The position numbers and the translations under genes were made by a program. A stretch of 64,000 nt of DNA from Acacia acuminata. Lineage: Eukaryota > Streptophyta > Magnoliopsida > Fabales > Fabaceae. The DNA is taken from positions 2,542,001 to 2,606,000 of the forward strand of contig JAFJYI010000038.1 in the NCBI GenBank assembly GCA_019022655.1, written 5' to 3'. Of the stretch, positions 22,861 through 36,570 are shown one piece after another. Below the pieces are notes generated by a model. That model was not told the DNA's origin and searched no databases. It saw only the letters and a program-made list of their open reading frames with translations. Every line of letters starts with the position of its first letter. Within the stretch, counting starts at the first letter, position 1.

Positions 22861-24944
22861 ATGTCTTCCTTCGTCAGCAAATACCAAGGTACGAGTATCA
22901 TTTTTCTCCCATCCTTGCTTTCCGCTTCTGATTATGCTTCCCTTCTAGTTTTTCTTCCCCCGCACGGTTTGTCACTCCACTCTGCATCAACCATCACCCT
23001 GTCCTTACTCAATCACTATGGTTTTTAAGCGCTTCTTCTACAGTCTTCCTCACTTCTGGCCATCCAGACGATAAAAGAAGTGATCCTTCTTACTCTGCGG
23101 GTGGTCTCTTTGCATTCGTGCTCTTGTCCGCACTCTGATCATCGGCTGCGGACAATAAGTACTCTATTCTCTTAGATTTGGATCCCCGAACCAGATCTGT
23201 GTCAAATGTCTCTTTTTTCGAATGGAAACGTAAAACCCTGCACTGTATTGTGCGTTTTCGTTGGATAGAATTTTCAGATTTCATTGCCCATGGAAGTTTA
23301 TTGGTGTGCTAACTAATAATTCTCTCTAATACTTTTCTTCCTTTGCCTCTGGCATTCAATCGCGATCTGCCTTTGGTTGGATTCATATGTGTAAAAATGA
23401 AAGAAAAAGATCCAACTTTTATCTTAAGCAAGGCCTCTCTTTTTTGTTCCTGGTGACACCGGTAGTTGTAGGAACTCATTATTCTTGCCTTCTGTGTATC
23501 CAACAACCACTTTGATAGGGGTTGCTGAATGATTACCAGATTATGGATGAGTTGACCCCTACTGCGTCGTGTTTCTTCCTTTTATGTTGTATTGAGCTTC
23601 TAGTGTTTCATAATTATACTTTTACTAGATTTCTCTGTTTGGTTTATTGAATTTGGCACCAATTGCAGACGAACTCATTGCCAATGCTGCTTATATTGGC
23701 ACACCCGGAAAGGGTATTCTTGCTGCTGATGAATCAACTGGTACAATTGGCAAGCGTTTTGCCAGCATTAATGTTGAGAATGTGGAGACAAACAGGCGTG
23801 TACTTCGTGAGCTTCTCTTCACTGCTCCCGGGGCACTACAGTACCTCAGTGGTGTGATCTTGTTTGAGGAAACTCTATACCAAAAGACAGCTTCCGGTAC
23901 TGGTGCTTTCTTATTGTGATATCTGATGTATACAATGCAATGCTTTTTATCATTTCATACGAGATCCACAGGCCTAGTTTTCACATTTATTATATACTTA
24001 CTGAGAGCTATCTGGCTTGATATCTTGAGATTTTCTTCTGACTGTTTTCCATACTTTTATTTTATGTTATGATACATCCATGATTTTCAGCTTATATTAA
24101 GTGTTAAATGTTAACTTGCGTAGGAAAACCTTTCGTGGATGTATTGAAGGAAGGTGGAGTCCTCCCTGGTATTAAGGTTGACAAGGGTACAGTTGAGCTT
24201 GCCGGAACCAATGGGGAAACCACCACTCAAGGTTTGGATGGTCTTGCTCAGCGCTGCCAGAAGTATTATGAAGCTGGTGCACGATTTGCCAAATGGCGTG
24301 CTGTGCTCAAAATTGGTCCAAATGAACCATCCGAGCTAGCTATCCATGAGAATGCTTATGGTTTGGCTCGCTATGCAGTCATATGCCAGGAGAACGGACT
24401 GGTTCCCATTGTGGAGCCCGAGATCTTGGTGGATGGACCTCATGACATTAGCAAGTGTGCTGCAGTGACTGAGCGAGTTCTTGCAGCTGTCTACAAGGCT
24501 CTAAATGATCACCATGTGCTGTTGGAGGGTACTCTATTGAAGCCCAACATGGTTACCCCCGGATCAGATTCTCCAAAGGTGGCCCCAGAGGTCATTGCCG
24601 AGCACACTGTTAGAGCATTGCAGAGGACTGTTCCTGCTGCAGTTCCTGCCATTGTTTTCTTGTCTGGTGGTCAGAGTGAGGAGGAGGCAACCCTCAACCT
24701 AAATGCCATGAACAAGCTCAAGGGGAAGAAACCATGGTCTCTCTCTTTCTCTTTCGGAAGGGCACTTCAACAGAGCACTCTCAAAGCTTGGGCAGGTAAG
24801 GATGAGAACATTCCCAAGTCCCAGGCTGCACTCCTCACAAGATGCAAGGCAAACTCACAGGCAACTCTGGGAACTTACAAGGGTGATGCCCAGCTTGGTG
24901 AGGGTGCTGCAGAGTCTCTCCATGTTAAGGACTACAAGTACTAG
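22861..24944 (+). CDS. FBA: cytosolic class I fructose-bisphosphate aldolase
   Basis: Exons 22861-22888, 23669-23896 and 24124-24944 join in frame through GT-AG introns, each splitting a codon after its first base, to give 358 residues, the usual length for plant cytosolic aldolase. It splits fructose 1,6-bisphosphate into dihydroxyacetone phosphate and glyceraldehyde 3-phosphate, and runs in reverse for gluconeogenesis. The sequence shows GKGILAADESTGTIGKR near the N-terminus, QKYYEAGARFAKWRAVLK, VEPEILVDGPH, and GTLLKPNMV with the Schiff-base lysine at about residue 225. LSGGQSEEEAT and the C-terminal ESLHVKDYKY with terminal Tyr follow. There is no transit peptide, which separates it from plastid forms. 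The first exon encodes only nine full residues (MSSFVSKYQ). No disruption seen. Confidence 0.97.
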
Positions 24945-26097
24945 GAGGTGCAAGGCTTCTTATTACTTTTGTTTTATTTAAGGCTTTTTACACAATTTGC
25001 GCCAAGGATTCAGTTTTCTTCCATTGTTTGAGTCAATTGTCTTGCTCACCAGCCTCGTTCTCATGAGGGTTATATGGTAAAACAGAAATAATCGAGTAAG
25101 CTACATTGAATTGGTTTTCGGCTTTTTTAATTCCCTTAGATTGCAGTTTTTTAATTGGGTGTTTACCATGGAGAAGGATTCTGTCATTTTATAAGTTGAG
25201 TTTCAATCAGACAAAGTATTTTGGCACCAGAATTTTATGAGATTTGCTCGCACACCCCTAGATTTGCTCGGACTCGAATTATCTCTGTTGTTTGTGTGTT
25301 CGTTATGCTGGTACAGGGAGTCTCTGATGCGTTCGGTGTTTTCGTTGTGTATGAGTAGACCGCTTGGGAGTTGCTGGCTGGCTTTTATCGCACAATTTTT
25401 GCATCTAGTATTGTTCTAGTGATAACGCTCAACCAGGTTTCTTCACAATTCATTAACGACAACGATACGTATCTTCGTGCTTGCCGGGTTGTTTGTTTAT
25501 TCAATGGAATTAATATGAATGTGAAATATGAAAGGGAAGCATCCACTGGATCCTCATGTTAAAGAATCCAATTCCATTTCTCCTCACTTGCACTTTTGGT
25601 TTCTCAATCGTTTGCCAATCATTTATTAGGATTCGCGCTGTGTCTCTCTAGAGGAAAGCACACTATCTTACGTTAAACTTCGTATATCCTCTCCCGTGTG
25701 CTTAATGTAATATAAGGCTTCAATATATTTTGTCTTCCAAATGTAACTAACTAAATTCTTACGCAGCCATTTAGTGAATACTAAACGAACTATTCTTACT
25801 AAAGAATAACTAAATAAAATTTTTAATTCTTGCTAATTATTTATTTAACTCTTATATTCAGAATTTGGGGTGGTATTCTCTAATTTGACACATTTTTACT
25901 CCTAATCCTATCAACTACTTTTCTCAAAAAATGTGGAAATGAGTGGGTGTAAAATATTTTAATAGTCGTAAAACTGGAATTTTGAATATTTTGAATAATT
26001 ATAAAATGTAACTACATTTTCCTCGAAATGTGTAAAAATGATAGAAACATTTTACAATAAAAAAAAGGATTAAACTACTCTCTGCATTTTATTGTAA

Positions 26098-26152
<55 letters not shown>

Positions 26153-26880
26153 TCACTCCTTAAAATAGTTGATGACTTAGTTCTGGTTATTTTGTCCTAA
26201 CCCATCTTTCAGTCTTTGTGTCTACAATCCTTGGTCATGAATTGCCTAATTAGATTAAATATGAATGCCTTAGGTTTAATTATATTTCATTATGATATTT
26301 TTAATGTTTTTATTCTGATAAGGGCAAAGTTTGAAATAGAAATAATTATAGTTTTCATTTTTTTTAAAAAATAACTATTTAAAACTTTAAATCTGGGTTT
26401 TGTTTTTCCCTTTGTTTTTTTTAAACAAACCATTGCCATTGAATTTTACATCATATCACCACTGCCACTGAATTTAAGCAAACCATGTGCTTTTGGAATC
26501 CAAGGGCCAGGAAGGTTCAGTTTAGCCCTTTTTAGGCGAGAGAAGGAGAAGAAATCCGAAGTTATTGGGCTTTGTATTTGGAAGCCCAGTAGGCCGTTTG
26601 ATTGATTGTGGGCAAGTCTTGTGTCCATTTGCGCTGCCGTGAAGCTCGGCCCATTACCACAACACTGCCACTTTTCCTTTTATGCTATTCATCACACTCA
26701 AAAATTGTGGGCAAGTCAAATTAAACCACCAGCACTGACGTGAAGCTCGGGTATTGGGATTACCACAATCTCCCTTTTTCCTTTTATGCTATCATCACAC
26801 TCAAAAACAAATTAAACTTTATATATAAAAAAAAAAAAAAAAAATTATACCGAATACCCCTCGCTTTTAAGTTTAACTAG
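24945..26880. other. aldolase 3' UTR and AT-rich intergenic region
   Basis: 3' UTR-like sequence follows the stop for several hundred bases. A pure A tract of about 50 bp lies at 26098-26150. A local imperfect duplication at about 26640-26815 repeats GTGAAGCTCGG, ATTACCACAA and CTTTTATGCTAT-CATCACACTCAAAAA. No gene recognised. Confidence 0.5.
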
Positions 26881-26884
26881 TAAA

Positions 26885-27130
26885 AGAGTGTCTGACACTC
26901 TCACTAAAATGAGGGGATTTGATCGAGTTGGTCAATGCGTTAGGGGAAGGCGTCTAGTTTCGAATCCTAGGTAATACCTGAGGATAATAGGATGGACCTA
27001 ACATTAATATCACTTAAGAGGAAGGAAGATTTCGTCTTACGTAAATAAACCCGACTTCTTTTCTAAAGATGCGAAACCATAATGTGTGTGTATCGGGATA
27101 TTATAAAGATGCTTTGTCCAAAAAAAAATT
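26885..27130 (+). mobile_element. possible tRNA-derived SINE
   Basis: A box-like TGATCGAGTTGG (about 26921) and B box-like GTTTCGAATCC (about 26958) have tRNA promoter spacing. They are followed by a unique body and an A-rich tail (TCC then nine A) near 27120-27128. No reliable target duplication was found: the repeat ATTATAAAGATGC flanks only the tail. It could also be a decayed tRNA-like fragment. Confidence 0.4.
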
Positions 27131-27565
27131 ATTATAAAGATGCGACCCAGAGTGACCGCAGAGGATGGTTGCGAAAGTAGAGGAAGTCACAGAAAGTTGG
27201 TAAAACTGCAAAAGCCTGATGCCTCAATTCCTAATCTGGATTCTGCAGCTTCACTGACCTACAAAGATCCCCCTAACTCTGCTTTTTATTTAATTCCCTT
27301 CTCTTTTTCTTTTTTTTTGCCAACACCTTTTTTATTCTATAGATTACTTATGTGTGTTCCCCCATTAACTCTGCTTTTTTATTTAAATTCCCTTCAGTCT
27401 CGAACCCCTCAAAAACTTTTTTTTTTACCGAAAAAAAAATCTGAAGTTTTACCGATGAGCAATAATTTTATATCTTAAATTAAAAAAGTAATACAAATAA
27501 TGTTTACGTTAACTAATATAGATTACATCCATTATCTTTGATAAAAATCCAAAACTTTTTTTACC

Positions 27566-27603
<38 letters not shown>

Positions 27604-29420
27604 GAAGTTTTACCGATGAGCAATAATTTTATATCTTAAATAAAAAGGTAATACAAATAATGTTAGTACGTTAACTAATAAGTACTTCTTACATAAACTG
27701 ACACTCAAGCAGTTAATAGTTGCAAGTAATAGTTCCAATACTCTCTTTTGGCCAAACAAATAATTCCAATTAAATAAAAAACAATTTGTGAAGGAGCGTA
27801 TCCCAAAAGAATTGTGAGCAGATTGCATAGTAAGAAGACCCTCACGCACGGCAATTCATGCTTTAAAACACATAAATCGGGAATAAGTAATAAAATAACA
27901 ACGTGTTTCATACGAAGTGATCTGAGTAACAATTGGACTTCTCTATATTTTGGATTCTTGTTAGATTTTCTTTTCACTCCAAGATTGAATTGTTTAGACT
28001 AGTCTTTAACAATTCAAACATATTTATTTATTTCCAAGTTTTAAAAGTTTAATAAAAAACAATGAGTGACAGAATATTAGATAGGATGAGAGACTAAATC
28101 TGAGGACAGGGAATTAAATTAAAGTGAAGGAAAACTGGGAAAGTCAAGTAGTGAAGGTGAAGTGGTGATGTACTTGCTTGAATCTGAGTGTAAGAGTAAG
28201 GTTTCCTTTTTGCAGGAAGCTTCTTTACTCTTTCCCAACGTACGAACACAGAGGTGAGTGTGGATGACATCAGTATCTGAGTCGACTCAGAGTATACATC
28301 GCAAGCCTTACGATTCAAGTTATCACTTCACTTCATTTCGCAAAAAAGTCCCACCTGTATGTCTGTGCCTGCCACTCCTATTCACTATTCACCTTCTCTC
28401 TCTCAATCCCTCTTCCATATCCACAAAATATTTTGTCGTTCGTTTATAGAATTATTTTCGTTCTAATTTCTCACCACGTTGAAATGTCATCATGCATGCT
28501 CTCTGATTTAACATTTAAGGGAAGTGTCTTGGCCTTGCAATATAATATATAACTCCCTTCTGCATATTAAGTCCTTAATTATGATCAGTACCACTTTGAT
28601 TAGGACGTACGCTAAATTTTATGTTCTTTTCACACAGTAGATTTCCATTGCATCTCCGTCATACGTATCTTTCTTGAGTATATGTGAAACTGTGAACCAA
28701 AACTAATTAACAGTATGGTACCCTTTATAAGAGTTAACCTAATCATGTAAGTATTAATGTGGATGTGCATTAACAATATGTATTTGTGGACACGTTTATC
28801 TGTGACCCCGTACGGGCATAAAATATAAAGAACAGATGAAAAGAAGACAATAAAAGAAACTCCTTCCTCACTTTTTCGTGAGCAGAAATAAATTGCTTCT
28901 ATAATACATGTCTTCAGATACGGACACACCAGACCCCTGCACTGTCCAAACCACAAACATTTTACATAAGGAGGTGAGGACGAAAGACTGACCAAGAAAT
29001 ATCGAAGTAATGCAAATGTAGCTAATTAATTATTGTGCGCGTACAAGAAATAATCACTTCAATTGTGGTCGTTTACTAATAATTTATGGAAGCTTTTCCC
29101 CTTGGTCTTCTCCCTACAACTTAAATAATGTGCCTCAAAAGCTAGTCCCATTCTTTTTCTCATAAGCATAAATGCCCGTATGTGGATCTAATATGAGTTG
29201 ATATCGAGTGATCGACTAATATAATCCTCATCAATACTCCATTCACATCAATAAGACAAGTATCAATATATTAATAGCTATTCATACGTTATAATCAGCA
29301 CAAATCACTTTTTTTAGAATCAGTGCAATACACATAAACATATATATCTAGTTCAAGGAAAAATGAAAAAAAAAAAAAAAAACTGTCAAATCTCCTGCAT
29401 AGGCGTCAGCAGTGCTTGGC
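27131..29420. other. intergenic region downstream of PTL-like gene
   Basis: A direct duplication has its units at about 27430-27520 and 27600-27685, sharing GAAGTTTTACCGATGAGC and TACAAATAATGTT, separated by a poly-A run of about 34 bp. A smaller duplication of CTAACTCTGCTTTTT-ATTTAA occurs at 27270 and 27367. The remainder is AT-rich with no recognised gene. The 3' UTR of the minus-strand trihelix gene should lie just below 29421. Confidence 0.5.
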
Positions 29421-31926
29421 TCACGGGTTTTGGTTTCCTTTGTTGAACTTTAAGCCAAAATTTTCCCACATATTTTCTCCTTCACACATGAACAAGGGAA
29501 AACAACCATCAGGCCTAGCAGCATTATTGCCAACGTTAGAATTTGAAGGTGAAGAACCATCCTGCCGCTGTTGGTTGACATCACAATAAACACTGCTTCC
29601 TTGATGATTATAAAGGGGTGACTGACTACAATTATTATTATTGGTTTCCAAGTAAAAAGTAGCTGATGAATTTTGCTTGTTGCACTTCTTGTGATGATGA
29701 TATCTACTTCTGATACTTTCCCACTTGTCTTTGCACACGGAAGCAGCCTTATGGTAACCAAAACAAGCCATTTTGTTAGCAACTTCCTCCCACAGAACCT
29801 CCGCCGGACACCCACTTTGCCCAAACCTGGATTCCACCTCAGCTCTCATCTGAACCATATTACTGATCTCACATTCTGTCCAACTTTCACCAACTCTGTC
29901 AGTGCTATGTAGTATTTCACTTCCATCTTCATTCTGATTTTCACTGTAATTTTGAATATCAGCATTTGGTGGATCACCACCAGCCTTTATTATTTCTCTT
30001 CCTGTTAATTTCTGCAGTGTCTCCATCAAAGCTGCATCTCTGGCTTCAATCCATGCCCTCTCTTTAGCCCAAAACTTATGCTCCTTATCTAACCTTGCTG
30101 CCTCTTGTTTACTCCATTCTTCCTCTCTCAAAGCCCTCTCCTTTTCCTTCTCTTCCAGTGTCCTCATTAATCTCTCCAACCATGCCTCTTGCTTCTCCAT
30201 CACCTTCTTCATCTCTGAGTCTATCAGTTCTTTTATCTTTACTTTCCAGCTTCTTCTTCCTCTTCTCTTTCTCCTCATCTTCTCCGTCGAATCATTTTCA
30301 TCAGATGATGACGTGTCCAGCTCATCAGTGGAGTTATTATTAGTGAGGCTAACGCTATCACAGTGCCTATTAAAAATGTCTTGGTTTGTTTGGGAGGGTG
30401 TGTGAAAGTGAAGGCTACTGTTGTTGCTACCGAAATTGGTTTCTTGGGCTGAGGTTATTGGGTTGGTGTTTTCTCCATATAAGGCTTCAAGTTGGCGGAA
30501 GAATCTGTAATGCTTCCCATCTTGTCTTCCTGCCTTGCCTTCTTTTGTTTTCTTGTAATATTTATACAGGTTTTCGAATTTTTCCCTGCATTTTTTGCCG
30601 CTCCTTTGATATCCATATTCTTCGGCCATGATTCTGGACATTAAGATAGAGAGGCAAAACCAAATGATATGGGCAAGGTATGGGACAAAACATAAAAAAG
30701 GACAAATTAATAACGATATATCTAATATGGTAGGAGATTAAAGTTAAACCCTAATAATTAGAGCTTTGACTAGTAGTGCCCAAAGAAGGCCATGTGAGGG
30801 TGATGTTAATTTTTGCGATTAACAATGTAGTGCCATGCACTGACGTTTTTAATGTTCTTGCTACCCAGTTATGGCAAATACAACTAAGCATATGACAGAT
30901 CCAGGACCGTTGCTACAGAGAAATGAGCTTTATGAGGGAATGGCCTCTGGCTGATGTCATTTCATAGGATCAAATTAGACGAGAGTCAATAGGTGCAAAG
31001 GCATAAAAGAAAGTCAAAATGATTTTCAATCTGAAAACAAACAAGAGTAACATAAAAGGGAAAAACTTGCACTTAAAAGAGGTGTACAAAAATTTCTAGA
31101 GGAGACGCCAGTCAGTGGTAGAACCGTGAGGGTATTGGTATACATATTAAACTTGAATACTTAAGAGCTACAATATGAATGATCATAAATTGAGCAAAAA
31201 GAGAGAAATATCATTGGGAAAAGAAAACAGCTGTACGACGAGTGTATAGTCATTTTCCAGTGGAAGGAAGAAAGACAAAATCGTATTACTCAGAAATCGA
31301 TGGCTGACGACCAAATTAAATGGACACTAAGTGCAGTCATTTTACTAGTATTGAATTTGGTTGTTTGTGCTGAATCTTCGCGGTGGAGAAAATTTTAATA
31401 TGATTTAACTCAGAAGAAAAGAGGGGGAAAAGAAGTGTAGCCAGGAAGATATAATAGAGGAAGAAGAGGGGAAAGCGTACCTAGAAAGCTCATCCCATAA
31501 GGGGCCCTTTTGATTGGCGTGTCTGAACCTAGAGTCGAGACGAGATCTGATCTCAAGAAGTGTAAGAGTTTCCTGTCTGGGCCATCGTGCGGAGGAGGCG
31601 TCTCCGGGGAAACAACCGGAAGTGTCAGCCTCAAAGGCACTAAGAGAGGGAGTAGTGGCGGCAGCGGCGGAGGGAGTGGCCACAGAAATGCTAGTATTAA
31701 GAGGAGAAGAATCGTGAAGGACAGGAGGCATGATATCAGGCATCAGTTGATGACGACCGAAGGACAAGGCGTCGTAGTGGTGGGCGCCGGTGGGGTGAGC
31801 CGGGAAGAGGTCTGCCGAGAGGGGCCTGGGTGCAGTCATGAGGTGGCGGAGATCCCCCATGGTTGCATAGTCAAGATGTTGCTGATGCTGTTGTTGATGA
31901 CGGTGATGATGATCCTCCATTTCCAT
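29421..31926 (-). CDS. PTL: PETAL LOSS-type GT-2 trihelix transcription factor
   Basis: Two exons on the minus strand, 31926-31481 and 30633-29421, join at AG/A (Arg149) through an 847 bp GT-AG intron to give 552 residues; Arabidopsis PTL has about 580. The N-terminal trihelix (about 114-200) contains RWPRQETLTLLEIRSRLD, KGPLWDELSR and GYQRSGKKCREKFENLYKYY; the intron splits this domain. A Lys/Arg patch (MRRKRRGRR) and an amphipathic coiled region (KKVMEKQEAWLERLMRTLEE onward) follow. The C-terminal trihelix (about 400-465) has ESWTECEISNMVQMRAEVE and VLWEEVANKMACFGYHK. The N-terminus is His/Gln-rich. PTL binds GT elements in the nucleus and restrains growth between sepals. A GT-2-type relative is possible, but the GDLRHLM start and domain spacing favour PTL. 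Confidence 0.92.
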
Positions 31927-33650
31927 GAGATTTGGAGGGTCAGGCTCAAGAGGAAGGTAAAGGAGAGGGGAGGAGGAGGAGGAGGGAGGGAAAGCGGCAG
32001 AGTCGGATCCTGTCGTGGAGGAAAAAGCTCAAATATGAAGGGAAGGAAGATGGTCCCATGGGAGGGTATGAGTCCAAGTAGTGTGGGTGACTGTGAGTGT
32101 GAGACGAGCCTCTTTCTCTCTCTCTCTCATGGCCTCCCGCTTCCTTCTGTGTCTTTGTTTTGTACGTACACACACAGGCTGGGACTCCCCAGAAGCACCC
32201 GACTATCCTAACACGAAAGACTAATATAATATTTTTTTAAAATGAATGGCGTCTGATTACACGTCTGTGTGGATTAAAGTTAATTAGATGAGGAATGGAA
32301 GACAGCCCGGTTGGGCCTCTCATAAGCTGACGCCTCCTTCATGCTGCCTTGGATCCTCCCCTTTTGACTTGCCCCAATTATTCCATCCATCACCTCGCGT
32401 CTTGTCCTTCGCGTTTTTCCTCTTACTGGCTACGCACCTACGATTACGATTAGCCCTACGGTGCCTTCATTAGAAACAACAATACACACACATTACCTTA
32501 AATTTAAAATATTAATTTGATTCATCTTTGTTTGGAATCACTATTCATAATCATTTTTATATAATTTGAGACAAAACTTCTATTATGCAGTATATTACAA
32601 TTAAAAACTATCTTTAAATACTCCATTAGTCATTCCAAATAAGCTGTTACGTAATCAAGTTGCAATTGATGATAACTGATATCTATTGTTAAGATTCAAT
32701 TTATATTTATAGATAAATTACACCGGAAGGAAAACAATGAGTATGTCTCCAGGAGGACACAATTTGAAAGAACGCATAATATAATATAATACACACACAC
32801 GCACAGATGGATTTTTTTTTTTTTTCTTGGCTCAAATACACAGATGGATTTAACGGAGGACCAAACTAATTAAGTAACGTAATATTGCAAGTCATATGAA
32901 AATGAAATATCATGAGTCAATCATAATGCGTCTTCCCTAGCCCGCACAAACTATGACCCCGATTATTTTCTTGGACGAGTAGATACGTAACAATGCATAT
33001 ATATGCTGTGTGCATTAATTCCTCTTGAAAACAAAACAGGCACGACTTTGCATCAGATTTCATAGGAATTTTTGCTTTTGTTTTTCATGGTTAAAGCAGA
33101 AAATTAATTATATGGTGTGCAATGCATTAAAGGCGAAGAGGTGAATAAGTTAAAAGAATTAAAGCAAACAAAACAATATTGCTTGCTGCACCTTTTTTCT
33201 GTTGCTGTTCAGACAAGGTTCCCGATCCCCCATATTTAATTTACCATGAACATCACAGAGACGAACTCAGTCTTAGCTTTCCTCCTCACAGTGCCACAGT
33301 CTTCACCTTATCTGTAAACTCAGAAATCATTTATTCCCTCATCAGTTAGTTGCATAGTTACACCAACTTAGAACCACGTAACATTTTCTTGTATGATACA
33401 TTATTATTCATCCATTTTAAAATTGAAGGTATATATACATATATTTAAACATCACGCCACTACTAAATAACAAAACACACAGCTCAATACAAAACGAATA
33501 TTACAAATTTTTTTGGTCAATAAAATATTGAAAGAATAATTTGATTTATCAAAATGTGTGGATACGTTAGGTGTCCGTCCTCTTCGGTGCATATCAGAAT
33601 AATTTGATTTTCTAAAAAGGTTATACTTATCAGTTTAGATTAAAAAGAAA
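31927..33650. other. PTL upstream region and spacer
   Basis: Just upstream of the PTL ATG the leader is GA/CT-rich, with an (AG)n-type stretch on the minus strand at 32115-32130. An AT box (TAATATTATATTA on the minus strand) lies near 32225. The rest is AT-rich and without recognised genes. Confidence 0.45.
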
Positions 33651-33654
33651 CATG

Positions 33655-33905
33655 GAAGAAATTGACAATGATTACATAGGAAATTATATTCTGATTTATA
33701 GGAATCCCTGATTTATAGGGATTAGGAATAATCTTCATTAATAATCATTATTATATTTATAGGAATCTCTCATTTGTAAGGATTAGGAATAATCTTCATT
33801 AATAGTCATTATGAGCCATTACTATTGATACTCTCCTATCTTGTATATATATGTAACGTTTGTATATGAATACAGGACACAACATTCATTCTTTCCATAT
33901 TTTAC
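33655..33905 (+). repeat. LTR-like fragment with internal duplication
   Basis: The block AGGATTAGGAATAATCTTCATTAATA-TCATTAT occurs twice (about 33718 and 33778), preceded by ATTTATAGGAATC. The tail TCTTGTATATATATGTAACG...GAATACAGGACACAACATTCA looks like the end of a copia LTR. No target duplication or internal domain was found. Confidence 0.35.
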
Positions 33906-36320
33906 CGAGTCACAGAAATAATGAAAACAAATTACTCTAAGTCCAATGTAAGATATGAAGGAAATATTGAAAGAATATATAAATGTTACATGGATCTTAG
34001 AGGTTTTACTATTTGCAGTATCATGTTCAACTTTTATGCTATCACCTTTTAATTAAGTTACTCCTGGGTAAATTAAGTCACCTATTTGCAATATCACGTT
34101 CACCTTTCAGGATTAAAATCAACATGATTTTTATATTTATCAATCTTTTCCTAATTTATATGCTCTCTCAATAATAATCAAGGAGAAAATGGAATGAGTG
34201 AATTAAAGAAGATGACTAAGGTATTTTAGAAAATATATGTTACATTAATTAATTTAATTAATAGATTTTCTTAGTCTAAACAAATTTGATAAATATGACA
34301 TAGGGAGTATTTGAGATGACCATAAGCTAAGTGAGATGCAGACAAGGTTTGCCAAGTTTAATGTTAAATCGTCTGGTGAATGCGAATTATCGTGTGAGAT
34401 CAGACAAGAAAAATGGCAGTATATATGTTCGCTCATGCTGGCTAGTTATAGCTACCTATGTGTGTTGCATATAGATGGAACACGAATAGGATATGTTTAT
34501 AAATAGGAAGATAGCTAGCTAGGGGGAGCAAACAACAATTAAGAATGAACACCCCCAGGCTGTGTCGTTTCCTAGCTTTCCACAGAGAGAGCAATTGCAT
34601 ATATAAACCCAAGAGCTCAATAATGAAACTTAATTCCTGTTTTTGTTTTAGTGGGAAGATCAGCAGGCGACACTTACTCCTAAAATGAACATATCTCAAT
34701 CTGATCATGCTTCAAAAATTATCTGGCTGTCATGTTTTGATTTTTTTGAGAGGTGCGCCATGGTGGCCCCACTGCCCTCATTGTCTCCATCCCTTACCTG
34801 CTATACGTGTAACATGTGAGTATGTGACTATAATCGAAAAAACGGGTCATCCTCCTTCAATTTGATAACCGGACTTGAAGTTGATATGATATGATTTCAG
34901 GGTTAATCAGGTTTAAACTTTAAACGGCCTAGATCTAATGGGATTGGCCACCGTCATATTCCCCTTCATTACTCATCTCAACTTTTAAATTAAAATTTGA
35001 GCAGTTCACAATTAATGTTTTATAAAATTATTCTTTTAAAATATTTTTTTTATCATTGTCTTAAATTATTATAACAAAAATTTAAAAGTTTTTAAATTTA
35101 TTTATTTATTTACACTTCATATTTTGATATTTTATTTATATTTTTATAAAATATTAAATTTGAATTGTTCAAATTTCAATCTAAAGACAGAGGTGAGAAA
35201 AGGAGAGGAAGAGAACTGCAAGAGGAGGAAACAGTAGCCAGTCCCATAACTAATAGGCTTAACAAATGAACAGGTTGACCATTAAAATCCGTGTATTTTT
35301 TTTATCACATGAATTATGGGTTAAGAAGCAATTTTTTCTAGTCGTTGTTCCAGTTAATTTTGATCATTAGTTAATTAAACATATATTACCATTTATATGT
35401 CATCCACATCATTTATGTTTCGCAAAAAAAGTCCATGTGTCGTATATTTATAAAGATGTCTTGACTAACAAATAAATGAGATTGTGACAAAATTTCAATA
35501 TTAAAATTGTGAAAAAAAACACAATTTGAAAATAGAGAGAGAAGAAAAAGTTGAAGGTAGCCAATCATAAATGAGGGTAAAGTTGAAAATTCACCTCATA
35601 ATCATTGGTGTTAACTACCTCTCTTGAACTCATGTCCATGATTTGAGACGCACCTTGCACCCCGATTCCATCCCTACGATAAATACGCCGCCACAATGCG
35701 TCTCGCTCTATGGGTCCCATCTCTCGAGTGTATTAAGTTAGCAATTTATATGTCTACACCATCCATGTTAACTTAATTATGATAGTTGTTTTTTTTAAAT
35801 AGTTATTTGGTATTTTTTTCACTTTTTAATTGTTGAAATTTTGGCCCCTCAATAAATTTGCCTCAAAGTCCATGTGTCGTATATTTTATTTTTCAAAAAA
35901 GTTTGACTTAAAACTTCCTAAGAAAATTTACATCTTAACAAAAATAATATGTGTATTGTCAGTTTAAAATTTTTGGTTAATTAATAGTCAAAATTAACTT
36001 GAAGAACAGTCAAAACAAAATTATTCCGATCCAAACAACTTTCAAGGTAAAATTCTTAATGATAACTTTTGGAGCAAAATTACCTCTAACCCTATTAAAT
36101 TATTAACACGTCACCTAACCCTGTAGGAGTCACTAACTCTTCAACTCCACCACCTTTCTCAATCTGATCCACCTTGCAGCACTCTGATATCCTAGTTGTG
36201 CAATCCACCCAAGAGTTCATGCCTATTAGGAAGTGAAATTCGGTCGAGCTGAGGGCTTGTGCGACTCTTCTTCAAGGAAGAAAAACGCTTAAAAACTCTT
36301 TTGAAGGTAAAACAAAGGAA

Positions 36321-36352
<32 letters not shown>

Positions 36353-36570
36353 CCTCTTATTTTAGGGGTCACCTCTGTAAATGACTACGTGAGCGCTTAG
36401 GCTGTCCCGCCTAGTACATTAATTGTGATCATATGCTTTTGTCCGCACATATTACATTTTATATTTATAGCAAGTTTGTCCTCTTTACTTAATAATTACT
36501 ACCTCTTCCTGTTATTTTAAAATTATCAAAGAACATAAGGTTTCAATCCAAAATCAGATATTAAAAAAGT
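33906..36570. other. AT-rich spacer, no gene recognised
   Basis: The segment 34180-34295 resembles 38715-38830 (GAGAAAATG-AATGA, ATTTTAGAAAATATATGT, TTAATTAATTTAATTA), suggesting a dispersed MITE-like repeat. A (GA)16 microsatellite lies at about 36320-36351. Open frames here are short and show no recognised motif. Confidence 0.4.
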
